The notes: generated by a model from the letters alone, not told the origin. A stretch of 39,444 nt of DNA from a bacterium (GCA_028727105.1 JAQYOU010000170.1:1-39444), one strand, 5' to 3'; counted from the first letter of the stretch, positions 22,652 to 30,696 are shown. Numbers and translations are program-made.

Positions 22652-23502
22652 TAGATTGCTTTGCCGTCGCAGCCACAAACCTTCATCCGGTTCTTTACAA
22701 GCTCTGTCACTGCTGCCATTCCTACCTCACCAAGCTTCTTCGGATCAAAGGTATCCGGCTTTTCCTTTAATAATGCCTTTCCGGCATCTGTGTAAGCTAC
22801 GCGAAGCTCTGTTGCAAAATTCACTTTACAGATACCACGCTTTACACAATCCTTTACGTCCTCATCGGACAATCCGGATGCTCCGTGCAGAACAAGCGGG
22901 ATATCAACGACCGCGCGGATCTCTGATAAGCGCTCCTTGTCGAGAACCGGTGTGCCCACATAGAAGCCATGTGCGGTTCCAATGGCAACTGCCAGTGAAT
23001 CAATGCCGGTCTTTTCTACAAATTCCTTTGCCTCGGCGGGATCGGTATTGGTGTCTGCGACAGCCACGAGATCATCCTCTTTTCCGCCGACCTTGCCAAG
23101 CTCTGCCTCCACCGGAATGTTGTTGGGATGTGCAACTGCTGCCACACGGGCGCTCACATCAATGTTCTCCTCGAAAGGAAGCTTTGATCCGTCGATCATA
23201 ACAGATGTATAGCCCTCTTTGATCGCACGAACTGCCAGATCAAAGCTGCTGCCGTGATCTAAGTGCAGACATACGGGAACGCTGGCGCTCTTTGCCTCCG
23301 CTGCAACCATTGCCGCAAACATCTCTAAGCTTGCATATTTTACTGTGGAGGGTGTTGTCTGGATCATGACAGGTGCCTGTAACTCCTCGGCAGCTTTAAT
23401 GATCGCTTTCACCATTTCCATATTTTCTGCGTTGAATGCTCCTACTGCATAACCGCCCTTCTGGGCATCTGATAACATCTCTTTTGAAGTAACTAAAGGC
23501 AT
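22651..23502 (-). CDS. Class II ketose-bisphosphate aldolase, GatY/KbaY-like
   Basis: 283 residues from the ATG at 23502, after GGAGG; the frame is open 105 nt further but without a ribosome site and through the operator. Zinc ligands and catalytic residues are visible: LHLDHGSS, AELGKVGG, VAIGTAHGFY and VLHGASGL. DSLAVAIGTAHG and the following LSEIRAVVDIPLVLHG are especially like tagatose-bisphosphate aldolases. It cleaves the bisphosphate made by the PfkB kinase to DHAP and glyceraldehyde 3-phosphate; fructose bisphosphate is the alternative substrate. It is the first gene of the operon. Confidence 0.9.
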   Translation of the reverse strand: MPLVTSKEMLSDAQKGGYAVGAFNAENMEMVKAIIKAAEELQAPVMIQTTPSTVKYASLEMFAAMVAAEAKSASVPVCLHLDHGSSFDLAVRAIKEGYTSVMIDGSKLPFEENIDVSARVAAVAHPNNIPVEAELGKVGGKEDDLVAVADTNTDPAEAKEFVEKTGIDSLAVAIGTAHGFYVGTPVLDKERLSEIRAVVDIPLVLHGASGLSDEDVKDCVKRGICKVNFATELRVAYTDAGKALLKEKPDTFDPKKLGEVGMAAVTELVKNRMKVCGCDGKAI

Positions 23503-23544
23503 CTTTTTTTCCTCCTCTGATTGATCCGTTCTCAATGAAATTTC

Positions 23545-23566
23545 AAAACCGAAACGTTTCGGTTTT
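23545..23566. promoter_or_regulatory. LacI-type operator of the polyol operon
   Basis: A perfect 22-bp palindrome with core CCGAAACGTTTCGG and central CpG, starting a few bases downstream of the predicted transcription start. Likely bound by the LacI regulator at 21614-22651. Confidence 0.8.
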
Positions 23567-23577
23567 TTTGTTAAAAT

Positions 23578-23650
23578 AATCGTACAATACTTACCTCCTC
23601 TTGTCAAAGGTTTTTTTCAAAAAACAAAAGTTGGTGAATATTGTACGATT
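23578..23650. repeat. 12-bp inverted repeat around the polyol promoter
   Basis: AATCGTACAATA (23578-23589) and TATTGTACGATT (23639-23650) are perfect inverted copies 49 bp apart. One arm covers the -10 region, the other lies about 60 bp upstream. It could be a looping operator for a second regulator. Confidence 0.7.
23579..23607 (-). promoter_or_regulatory. Promoter of the polyol operon
   Basis: Minus-strand TTGACA (23607-23602), 17 bp, TACGAT (23584-23579). A near-ideal sigma-A promoter. Confidence 0.85.
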
Positions 23651-23700
23651 CCTCTGTGAAAATGTTTCTATTCGGCTACGATCGTTCTATTTATTACTGC

Positions 23701-24495
23701 TTAGCCGAGGATTGCCTTATCATTTGCGAACTCCTCGCCGCTCTCTTCCTCAAACTTGTGTAACAGATCAGATACGGTGAGCTTCTTTTTCTCCTCACCG
23801 CGAATGTCCAGAATGATCCGGCCCTCCATCATCATGATCAGACGGTTGCCATGGGCAATGGCGTCCTTCATGTTGTGGGTGATCATCAGTGTGGTCAGAT
23901 GATCGCGGTTGATGATCATATCTGTGGTCTCCAGCACCTTTGCTGCGGTCTTCGGGTCCAGCGCAGCGGTGTGCTCATCCAAAAGTAAGAGCTTCGGCTT
24001 CTTTAAGGTAGCCATCAGCAGTGTCAGCGCCTGTCTCTGTCCTCCGGAAAGCAGACCTACCTTAGAGGTCATGCGGTCTTCCAGTCCCAGACCCAGGGTT
24101 GCCAACATCTCGCGGTACTGCTGACGCTCTTTCTCCTTGATCCCTGCGCGCAGGGTACGGCTCTCGCCGCGGCGCATGGCAAGTGCAAGATTCTCCTGAA
24201 TCTCCATCGTTGCAGCTGTTCCTGTCATCGGATCCTGAAACACGCGTCCCAAATACTTTGCACGCTTATATTCGGGGAGTTTCGTCACATCCTCTCCATC
24301 GATCACGATCGATCCCTGATCCACCGGCCAGGTTCCTGCGATCGCATTCAGCATCGTGGATTTTCCAGCACCGTTGCCGCCGATGACTGTCACAAAATCG
24401 CCATCCTCCAGTGTGAGGGACAGGTTGCGCAGGGCGGTCTTTTCATTAACGGTTCCTGCGTTGAAGGTCTTATATATATTGCTCATCTGTAGCAT
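23701..24495 (-). CDS. ABC transporter ATPase, TrpZ-like
   Basis: 264 residues. Walker A (GGNGAGKSTML), Q loop (RVFQDPM), signature motif given as LLSGGQRQALTLLMA, Walker B (LLLLDEHTAALDPKT) and switch His (MITHNM) are all present. Full-length for the family. It should power the permease at 24879-25793. Unusually it is separated from that gene by about 380 bp of structured non-coding sequence. The TrpXYZ family imports tryptophan in Streptococcus, but substrates in this group vary and none can be read here. Confidence 0.93.
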   Translation of the reverse strand: MLQMSNIYKTFNAGTVNEKTALRNLSLTLEDGDFVTVIGGNGAGKSTMLNAIAGTWPVDQGSIVIDGEDVTKLPEYKRAKYLGRVFQDPMTGTAATMEIQENLALAMRRGESRTLRAGIKEKERQQYREMLATLGLGLEDRMTSKVGLLSGGQRQALTLLMATLKKPKLLLLDEHTAALDPKTAAKVLETTDMIINRDHLTTLMITHNMKDAIAHGNRLIMMMEGRIILDIRGEEKKKLTVSDLLHKFEEESGEEFANDKAILG

Positions 24496-24529
24496 TGTTC
24501 TTCATCCTCCACTTTTTATTTTGAGAAAT

Positions 24530-24868
24530 ATTCGGCACTTGCGAAACTATTTACGTTATTTTCACGGTCATGTGAGCACCAGCATTGCAGGCACGCTCTC
24601 GCTACTTGTCGCTGGCAGTGGTACATAAGTGACCAAAATACGGTCACTAAGTACCAGCCGCTCCAAAGTACACTGCAATACATGGTGCTTCACATTCTCG
24701 TTTCACGTTATGAATGAGTTTCGCACTCGCCTAATTCATTTAGAATCATGCACACCTGCTCCGCACCGTACGTGCAAAGTCGCAAGTGTTGCATGAATTC
24801 TCTATTTAGAAGCAATGCGATTTTCGAGCTTTCGCACGCCAGGTGCAGCGAGAAAATCGCATGCTTCT
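24530..24868 (-). ncRNA. Long structured intergenic element of unknown function
   Basis: The gap between permease and ATPase has no gene but several strong stems. 24611-24658: GGTAC/GTACC enclosing AAGTGACC/GGTCACT. 24710-24739: ATGAAT/ATTCAT enclosing GAGT/ACTC. 24747-24795: a 13-bp stem with one bulged base, enclosing GCAC/GTGC. 24808-24868: a 16-bp stem with one bulge, enclosing TCGCAC/GTGC-GCGA. The total is too long and multi-branched for a plain terminator and there is no T tract. It could be a mobile RNA-like repeat or a structured mRNA spacer. Confidence 0.55.
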
Positions 24869-24878
24869 CCATTAGAAA

Positions 24879-25793
24879 TCACTCTTGTATTTGTTTCGGT
24901 TTCGTAAAGTAACGGCTCTTCCAGTAGGGTACTGCAAGGAATACTGCAACTACCAGTGCCTGGAACAGCTTTAACAGGTTTGTGTCCACACCCAGCCAAA
25001 TTACGATCTGGAGAACGATAAAGTAGATAACGCCGCCCAAAGCCACTGCCAACAGCTTTGTGGCAAAATTCTTAAAGATCTTTCCGAAGATTGCTTCCCC
25101 GATGATCACGGCAGCAAGACCAATGACGATCGCGCCTTTTCCCATGTTGATATCAGCAAAGCCCTGATACTGACCAAGCAATGCACTTGCCAGAGCAACC
25201 AGACCGTTTGAGATCATCAGACCCAGCACCTTGTTGAAGTTTGTGTTGATGCCCTGTGCTCTTGCCATGTTTTCGTTACAGCCGGTGGCACGGATACTGC
25301 TTCCAAGCTCCGTTCCGAAGAACCAATATAAAATGGCAATGATCACAAGAATAAATAACACAACTATGACAATCGAATTTTTATCTAATATGGAGTTCTT
25401 TACATATCTTAAAGATACAAGCAGATCATACTTGTCCACATTGATCGCCTGGTTTGCTTTGCCCATGATCTTTAAATTCACACCCCACAGACCCAGCTGG
25501 GTCAAAATACCTGCAAGGATCGCCGGAATTCCCATCACGGTGTGAAAGATTCCTGTTGCAAGTCCCACAACCATTCCTACAAGTGTTGCCACCAGCATTG
25601 CAACCCAAACGTTGGTGCCGCTCTGCATCATCATAATGCAGACGGCAGCGCCGGTACACATCGTACCGTCCACGGACAGATCCGCGATATCCAGAATACG
25701 AAAGGTGATATACACACCGATCGCCATGATTCCCCAAATAAGTCCCTGCGCTACTGCCCCGGGCATAGCGATGAACAAGCTGCTGATATCCAT
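24879..25793 (-). CDS. ABC transporter permease, TrpY-like
   Basis: 304 residues, about eight to nine hydrophobic membrane segments. The segment ITFRILDIADLSVDG and the following glycine-rich helix are typical of the branched-chain/YufP-type permeases that pair with ABC_sub_bind lipoproteins. It forms the membrane channel with the ATPase at 23701-24495. It is separated from the binding protein gene by a stem-loop (25831-25874) that may lower its expression relative to the binding protein. Confidence 0.92.
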   Translation of the reverse strand: MDISSLFIAMPGAVAQGLIWGIMAIGVYITFRILDIADLSVDGTMCTGAAVCIMMMQSGTNVWVAMLVATLVGMVVGLATGIFHTVMGIPAILAGILTQLGLWGVNLKIMGKANQAINVDKYDLLVSLRYVKNSILDKNSIVIVVLFILVIIAILYWFFGTELGSSIRATGCNENMARAQGINTNFNKVLGLMISNGLVALASALLGQYQGFADINMGKGAIVIGLAAVIIGEAIFGKIFKNFATKLLAVALGGVIYFIVLQIVIWLGVDTNLLKLFQALVVAVFLAVPYWKSRYFTKPKQIQE

Positions 25794-25830
25794 GATTTCC
25801 TCCTGTGTCTCAAATAATTATTTTTAAAAT

Positions 25831-25874
25831 CTAAAAACGGCTATAGGCCGGGATAGTTTCTACCCCGACCTATC
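25831..25874 (-). terminator. Stem-loop between binding protein and permease (partial terminator)
   Basis: A 14-bp stem with two G-U pairs (ATAGGTCGGGGTAG and partner) is followed by AGCCGTTTTTAG. The T run starts five bases after the stem, so termination is probably partial. Confidence 0.65.
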
Positions 25875-25932
25875 ACTGCTCATTGTTTCCGCAGTTTGAT
25901 TGCTGTATTTCTATGTCTGTTATACAGATGGA

Positions 25933-26994
25933 TTACTCAATTGCCTCATATCCGTCAGGAATGGTAATGCCAAGCTCCTCACAGATCTCCTTGTTGTACT
26001 TCTTTGTAAAGTTCGGTGCGTACTCGATGGGCATCTCTTCGATCTTTGACTCGCCGGTTAAGATCTTTGCTGCCATTTTTCCGGTAGCAACGCCAAGGTC
26101 ATAGTAGCTGATGGAAAGGGTTGCAACACCACATCCTGAACAGATACCCTCTTCACCGGCTACAACCGGAACCTTTGCAGGCATGCAGATGTTCTTGATG
26201 AGCTCTGTATTGTTTGCACAGGTGTTATCGGTGGGCACGTAGATCACATCGCTGTTCTCAGCTGCCTTTGTTGCTACTGCTGACAGATCGTTGGAATCTG
26301 AGAATGCATAGAACTCACAGATGTAACCCTTCTCCTCAAGGAAGCCCTTTACGGTATCTACCTGATACTGTGAGTTTGCCTCTGCAGAGCAGTATAACAG
26401 ACCAATGTTCTTTGCATCCGGGAATAACTCCTGAATCATATCCGCCTGTCCGTCTAAGGGAGCCAGATCGGAAGTTCCGGAAATGTTTGTTCCAACCGTA
26501 CCGTTAAAATCGTCAAGCTCTAAGGCCACACCGTACTCTGTAACAGATGTTCCAAGGATCGGAATAGTATCGGTTCCTGCGGCTGCGGCCTGCAGTGCGG
26601 GAGTCGCATTTGCAAGGATCAAATCGACACCTGATGATACAAATCCGTTTACAATCGTTGCACAGGTCGCAGGATCACCCTGGGCATTCTGCTCGTCAAA
26701 GGTTAACTTATCCTCGCCCAGTTCCTCGATCAGAGAATCCTTAAATCCCTGTGTTGCCGCATCCAGCGCGTCATGCTGTACCAGCTGGCAGATACCAATG
26801 GTGTAACTCTCATCAGATGCTGCTGCATCGTCAGAAGCTGCTGCATCATCTGCAGCTGCTGCGTCCTCTGTTGCTGCAGTGTCCTCTGTTGCTGCTGCAT
26901 CGGTTGACGGTGCAGATGACTCTGTAGAACCGCATGCTGCAAGAGAAAGCATCATAGCAGATGCTAAAACTACTGATAAAATTTTCTTTTTCAT
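25933..26994 (-). CDS. ABC transporter substrate-binding lipoprotein, TrpX-like
   Basis: 353 residues from the ATG at 26994, preceded by AAAGGAGAG; the frame continues upstream to 27042 through the operator and is rejected. Signal peptide with lipobox LSLAAC at about residue 21 anchors it outside the membrane. Residues of about 24-60 are a low-complexity Ala/Asp/Glu/Ser linker with repeated ATEDTAATEDAAAAD. The rest fits the ABC_sub_bind family (YTIGICQLVQHDALDAATQGF ... PILGTSVTEYG). It captures a small ligand, possibly an aromatic amino acid, for the downstream permease. Confidence 0.92.
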   Translation of the reverse strand: MKKKILSVVLASAMMLSLAACGSTESSAPSTDAAATEDTAATEDAAAADDAAASDDAAASDESYTIGICQLVQHDALDAATQGFKDSLIEELGEDKLTFDEQNAQGDPATCATIVNGFVSSGVDLILANATPALQAAAAGTDTIPILGTSVTEYGVALELDDFNGTVGTNISGTSDLAPLDGQADMIQELFPDAKNIGLLYCSAEANSQYQVDTVKGFLEEKGYICEFYAFSDSNDLSAVATKAAENSDVIYVPTDNTCANNTELIKNICMPAKVPVVAGEEGICSGCGVATLSISYYDLGVATGKMAAKILTGESKIEEMPIEYAPNFTKKYNKEICEELGITIPDGYEAIE

Positions 26995-27014
26995 TGTTTT
27001 CTCTCCTTTCGCTA

Positions 27015-27030
27015 CTTCAACGCGTTGAAG
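27015..27030. promoter_or_regulatory. Palindromic operator of the ABC operon
   Basis: Perfect 16-bp palindrome CTTCAACGCGTTGAAG, about 13-28 bp after the predicted transcription start and just upstream of the ribosome site. The central AACGCGTT fits LacI-family operators; the regulator is not obvious. Confidence 0.7.
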
Positions 27031-27049
27031 CATTGATTTCACTTTAACG

Positions 27050-27078
27050 ATTAAACCACTTTTCTATTAAAAAGTCAA
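27050..27078 (-). promoter_or_regulatory. Promoter of the ABC transporter operon
   Basis: Minus-strand TTGACT (27078-27073), 17 bp, TTTAAT (27055-27050). Confidence 0.8.
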
Positions 27079-27112
27079 GAAAACAGGTACAATTTCATAA
27101 AAAACTGATTAT

Positions 27113-27655
27113 CTAAGGCTGTTTTTTCTGCTCCAGACGCTGATAGCAGGCATAAACCACCACACTGGAAAACATTGCCACCAGAAATCCCCCCAGCACA
27201 TCTGTGGGAAAATGTACGCACAGGTAGAGTCTGGACAAGGCGATCAACGTTGCCAGCACCACAAGCGGAATACCGTATTTCTTTGGAAGCATCCGCACAT
27301 AGATGAGCGCACAGGAAAAAGATGCGCTTGTGTGCCCGGAGGGAAACGACGCCTCTGACGGGATCCTTCCCAGGGGAATGATCAAATCAGAGTAATTATA
27401 CGGACGCACACGGTCCACCAGCGGTTTCAATGTCACATTCGTAATCAGAAAATTCAGGATCAGGGAACAGCCTGCCACGATCCCCACTTTTCTCGTCTTC
27501 TTCGGGATCAAAAGCGCGATCGTCAGGAGGATCCAAAACACACCTCCATCACCAAAGTGCGTGATAAAATCCCAGAAGCCGTTCATCCACGCAGTGCGCA
27601 GATGCTCCTGGATAAATAATAAAATTGAAAGATCCAGTTGTTGTATCCATTCCAT
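27113..27655 (-). CDS. PAP2-family membrane phosphatase
   Basis: 180 residues with about five membrane segments. The acid phosphatase signature is present: SFPSGHTSASF and SRLYLCVHFPTDVLGG, with a KPLVDRVRP first motif. It probably dephosphorylates a lipid phosphate such as undecaprenyl pyrophosphate or phosphatidic acid at the membrane. It lies 45 bp after the three-gene operon at 27701-29275 and may be cotranscribed with it, though its GC content is higher. Confidence 0.9.
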   Translation of the reverse strand: MEWIQQLDLSILLFIQEHLRTAWMNGFWDFITHFGDGGVFWILLTIALLIPKKTRKVGIVAGCSLILNFLITNVTLKPLVDRVRPYNYSDLIIPLGRIPSEASFPSGHTSASFSCALIYVRMLPKKYGIPLVVLATLIALSRLYLCVHFPTDVLGGFLVAMFSSVVVYACYQRLEQKKQP

Positions 27656-27700
27656 CCTGTTTAAAATCCTCCCCTCACGGATCTACAATTTTAATCTTCT

Positions 27701-28129
27701 CTACAAATATTCCTTAATTGTGAATTCTGTCTGCTCTCCTACATTCTTGCTTATCAACTCAAATAAATTCTCCTTAGTTGTAAAAAGATTCTTAGGATTT
27801 CTTCCGATAATCAGATACTGGTTTCTATCATCCAGCGAAATGTATTTTCTCGTAGCATCATCCAACAGAATATCTGCATTATCTATAACTATCAACTTTC
27901 CTTCAGTATTACTGATAATATTCTTAATATCCTTTTGAAAATCCAGATAATTTAAACAAAGAATTTTCGAATTTACAGCCATACACTCTCTAATAAATGA
28001 AAAGGCAGCCGTCTTACCAGTGCCGGAATCTCCCATCAAAATAGTTATATTATTCTTAAATGTAAAATTAACAATAAATGAAGAATGGATCGTCGAAAAA
28101 TGATCCATAACTATTGGCTTACTTTTCAT
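27701..28129 (-). CDS. Small P-loop ATPase, third gene of an AT-rich operon
   Basis: A 142-residue protein containing Walker A GDSGTGKT (about residues 33-40) and Walker B KLIVIDNADILL (about 77-88). There is room for little more than a minimal ATPase core, so it is likely to work in a complex. Its start overlaps the upstream gene by 11 bp. It has no membrane segment. AT-rich, unlike the flanking genes. I recall similar triads in other Lachnospiraceae, but the function is unknown to me. Confidence 0.82.
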   Translation of the reverse strand: MKSKPIVMDHFSTIHSSFIVNFTFKNNITILMGDSGTGKTAAFSFIRECMAVNSKILCLNYLDFQKDIKNIISNTEGKLIVIDNADILLDDATRKYISLDDRNQYLIIGRNPKNLFTTKENLFELISKNVGEQTEFTIKEYL

Positions 28130-28562
28130 CGTCCCACCACTCCTTTAATTCTTCATAATCGCTGATTCGCATTTTACTGTCTTTCGTCTGAACAACAACC
28201 GACTCCATTGAAAATGGGATCAAAGCATACTCACTGCATACATTTCCATACTCCAAGCCATACAGAACTTCTAAAGCATTATTTCCACATTCTTTCATGC
28301 AAAATACCTTGTCAGGATAATATAGCACATTCAATACCGTCTTGCACCCGGCTGAAAGTCTGTCAATATCAAGCGCGACATCATTAAATCTTGAGCAAAT
28401 TTTATATTTGCTGATCAGCTTTACCTTGTCAATCGTACCTATAATCATCTCAGCCCGTTTATCTATTAAAGATACCGTGTTTTGATTAAAAAAAAGATCA
28501 TTCAATTCCACATATTCCATATTCTCTGGTATATCTTGTTTATTTTTAAAAATTGTAATCAT
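28119..28562 (-). CDS. Small unknown protein, second gene of an AT-rich operon
   Basis: 147 residues from the ATG at 28562, which overlaps the upstream stop (ATGA); a longer frame to 28607 would lie inside the upstream gene. Begins MITIFKNKQDIPENMEYVEL, with the block LSAGCKTVLNVLYYPDKVF ... ECGNNALEVLYG. It resembles from memory a small clostridial domain of unknown function (possibly the DUF4869 type, low certainty). It ends Trp/Asp/Glu-rich. No signal peptide or membrane segment. Function unknown; its tight coupling with the ATPase suggests they form one complex. Confidence 0.78.
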   Translation of the reverse strand: MITIFKNKQDIPENMEYVELNDLFFNQNTVSLIDKRAEMIIGTIDKVKLISKYKICSRFNDVALDIDRLSAGCKTVLNVLYYPDKVFCMKECGNNALEVLYGLEYGNVCSEYALIPFSMESVVVQTKDSKMRISDYEELKEWWDDEK

Positions 28563-29275
28563 AATTCCATCTCCAATCCCACCCCACAAAACTGCATTTT
28601 TAAACAAGTCCCTTCATATATGCTTTTCATTTTATCTCGAATAGACAATCTCATGCTATCTAAGCCACAAAGATCATTATCCACACGATCTTCCCATTCA
28701 CAGCATGACTTAATCCAGCAGTCTCCAATACTACCCTTTGAAACTTCAAATCCTGTATTTCTGGTTAAATCAAATAAAAGTTTTGACGCGAGCTGCTCTA
28801 TATTATGTTCTTCAATATATATGTCATACTCCACAATCTCTTTTATATCTCTATAATTCATATTTCCAATTTCAAGAGTATGAATCAGTTTTTCTCTCGC
28901 CAATATTGCCCCAGCTCTCTTTTTCAGGAATTCATCATCTGGTGCATAAATCCAGCTGAGCAAGTTTTTAAATTCCAGCAGAATATACTCAAAGCAGATA
29001 ATATCTATAAGCACAACATTCTTTTTCTTATCTGCATACTGCTTCAACAGCTTCTGTTCCATTGCCACCTGCGGATTATCAAATGAATTATCAAATACAA
29101 TCACATATCTGTTATCTGTATCATCCAATTTATTAACAGCCTTTACAAGTTCACTATTATTCTTTTTACTTTCTACCACAACATCAGGACATAATTGATG
29201 GAAAAGACAACTCCAAAATTTATAGCTTGCTTTGCCTTTCCTATCTTCAATCCATAGAAATGTTCTTGGTGTCAT
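28559..29275 (-). CDS. Unknown protein, first gene of an AT-rich operon (possibly TOPRIM-like)
   Basis: 238 residues, soluble. Visible features are FLWIEDRKGKASYKFW at the start, YVIVFDNSFDN at about 68-79 and ICFEYILLEFKNLLSWIY at about 103-120. An acidic residue near the start, a hydrophobic strand ending in D-x-x-x-D, then a Phe-Glu helix resembles TOPRIM-type nuclease/primase folds, but this is weak inference. It has a normal start with AGGAGG-like purines nearby and is the first of three overlapping genes. The triad is distinctly AT-rich, suggesting transfer. Confidence 0.78.
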   Translation of the reverse strand: MTPRTFLWIEDRKGKASYKFWSCLFHQLCPDVVVESKKNNSELVKAVNKLDDTDNRYVIVFDNSFDNPQVAMEQKLLKQYADKKKNVVLIDIICFEYILLEFKNLLSWIYAPDDEFLKKRAGAILAREKLIHTLEIGNMNYRDIKEIVEYDIYIEEHNIEQLASKLLFDLTRNTGFEVSKGSIGDCWIKSCCEWEDRVDNDLCGLDSMRLSIRDKMKSIYEGTCLKMQFCGVGLEMEL

Positions 29276-29340
29276 TTTTTATTACCTCCACCATCTATGA
29301 CTAACAGGTTGAAATATTACTTGCCTTTCTTAATAGTATC

Positions 29341-29374
29341 AAAAATCCTACAAGTTCACAATGAACTTGTAGGA
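29341..29374 (-). terminator. Strong terminator upstream of the AT-rich triad
   Basis: TCCTACAAGTTCA and its perfect complement pair around TTG, followed by TTTTT on the minus strand. It insulates the triad from the decayed gene upstream. Confidence 0.88.
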
Positions 29375-29436
29375 CAAATTTGAATTATTCAAAAATAATC
29401 ATGGAAAGCTACTCTATAAATACTGCTCCAAACATT

Positions 29437-29944
29437 TTATTCCGATGCATAGCCTTCGAATATATCTGCCAGAAGAATTGCAATAGTATATTCCGGCTGC
29501 GCCTCGCCATCAATTTCCAGCGCTTACACCTCAAATGTCTGCTCCTCATAAGACAACAAAACTGAATGGTCACATTGACATTCTCCCCACCATACAGACA
29601 AGTTCCGTGAAACTCCACCACATCCTGGTGATCTGTAGACTCAAAATATTCCCAGCAACAATCTGTAAAATATGCCTCAAAGGCATCTCCATAGTTCACA
29701 TTCGGATACAACTCGGGATACCGCTTTCTCAGTCAGCTGGTGCAGTGTACCAAAATTCTGCTCAACATAAATGCCCTTTTCCTGATTCTTCTTCTGACTG
29801 TCAGATGTCATCTGCTGGATTTCTCCGGGCACATCCATCACTTCAACCGGCGTGCCACACTCCGGGCAAAAACGCATCTGATCTGCAATCTCTTTCCCAC
29901 ATTTCCACCAATAAGATTCATGCAATAATAAGCAACATTATCAT
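29437..29944 (-). pseudogene. Decayed zinc-ribbon protein gene
   Basis: An AGGAGG precedes an ATG near 29944 whose frame stops after eight codons. A second frame reads WWKCGKEIADQMRFCPECGTPVE, a classic double-cysteine zinc ribbon. A third frame gives KRYPELYPNVNYGDAFEAYF and EYFESTDHQDVVEFHGTC, the usual second domain of these proteins. The C-terminus (AILLADIFEGYASE) needs one more frame change and lies after an in-frame TAA. At least three lesions make it a pseudogene. Confidence 0.82.
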
Positions 29945-29961
29945 TTCCTCCTGATTTAGAA

Positions 29962-30018
29962 CATATCATTTATGCCTACCTACGGAGCCGAGTGTCACAG
30001 GAAGCTATAAATGATATG
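29962..30018. repeat. 12-bp inverted repeat between CarD-like gene and zinc-ribbon remnant
   Basis: CATATCATTTAT (29962-29973) and ATAAATGATATG (30007-30018) are perfect inverted copies; the 33-bp interior holds further short complementary stretches (CCT/AGG). It could be a terminator-like structure or the scar of a small mobile element. Confidence 0.65.
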
Positions 30019-30032
30019 GCCGCTCTGCACCA

Positions 30033-30551
30033 TCACACTGGCTTTTTCCCGCTTTTTACCGTGTCAATGATCAGTCGGCACACCTCATCTTTCTCCTTAT
30101 TCAAAGCAAAGCCCATTTCCGAGTACAGATAACTCTCCTCGAGGCGGAAATACCGCTCATCGGAAACCGTACTCTTTTTCCCCTGCTCTGTCCGCTTCTT
30201 TTTGCGCAGATACGTCATCTTGATGATCGCCACCAGATCTTCCGGCACACAGCTTTGCACGGCCTCCTTGTATCTGCGTTCGCGGAGTTTTTCATTATCG
30301 ATCCACAATTCCCCGATGGTGGGAATCTTTTCGATAAAGTCCCACGCTTCTTTCTCGCTCATGGCCTTCCGGAAATTTTCATCCGCAGTATGCGTCGGCA
30401 CATAAACCTTCTGATTATGGTCAGAGATGGGAATAAACAAATAGTAGAGCTGCTTCTTATCTGCACCCGAAATATCCAAATGAAGAATATCCTCCACTCT
30501 GCACACACCGTTTCCCGGTTTCACCACATAATCCCCGATTTCATACATCAT
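30033..30551 (-). CDS. CarD-family transcriptional regulator
   Basis: 172 residues; the start is one of ATG 30557, 30551 or 30548, and 30551 best fits the GGAG spacing. The N-terminus (YEIGDYVVKPGNGVCRVEDI) is the CarD/RNA polymerase-interacting domain, followed by a helical C-terminal half rich in Lys, Arg and Glu. Such proteins bind the beta subunit of RNA polymerase and modulate initiation. Single gene with its own ribosome site; the neighbours give no further clue. Confidence 0.88.
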   Translation of the reverse strand: MMYEIGDYVVKPGNGVCRVEDILHLDISGADKKQLYYLFIPISDHNQKVYVPTHTADENFRKAMSEKEAWDFIEKIPTIGELWIDNEKLRERRYKEAVQSCVPEDLVAIIKMTYLRKKKRTEQGKKSTVSDERYFRLEESYLYSEMGFALNKEKDEVCRLIIDTVKSGKKPV

Positions 30552-30696
30552 AAACATACTCTCCTTTTCATATCAGGCTTTTGCTCACCACAATTTGAAA
30601 AAGCATTCATGCGCAACCGGAATTACGCATAAATGCTACTCGTTGTATGTTTATTTTACTGATTTTTTTACAATTGGCAAAGGACATTTTGCACGA

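Noticed and set aside
23640-23710. TCGGCTA/TAGCCGA stem as terminator of the ABC operon
   Set aside because: No T tract follows and the stem overlaps the stop codon.
24802-24999. 65-codon minus-strand reading frame
   Set aside because: It runs through the structured element and the end of the permease gene in another frame, with no ribosome site; the frame follows from the palindrome.
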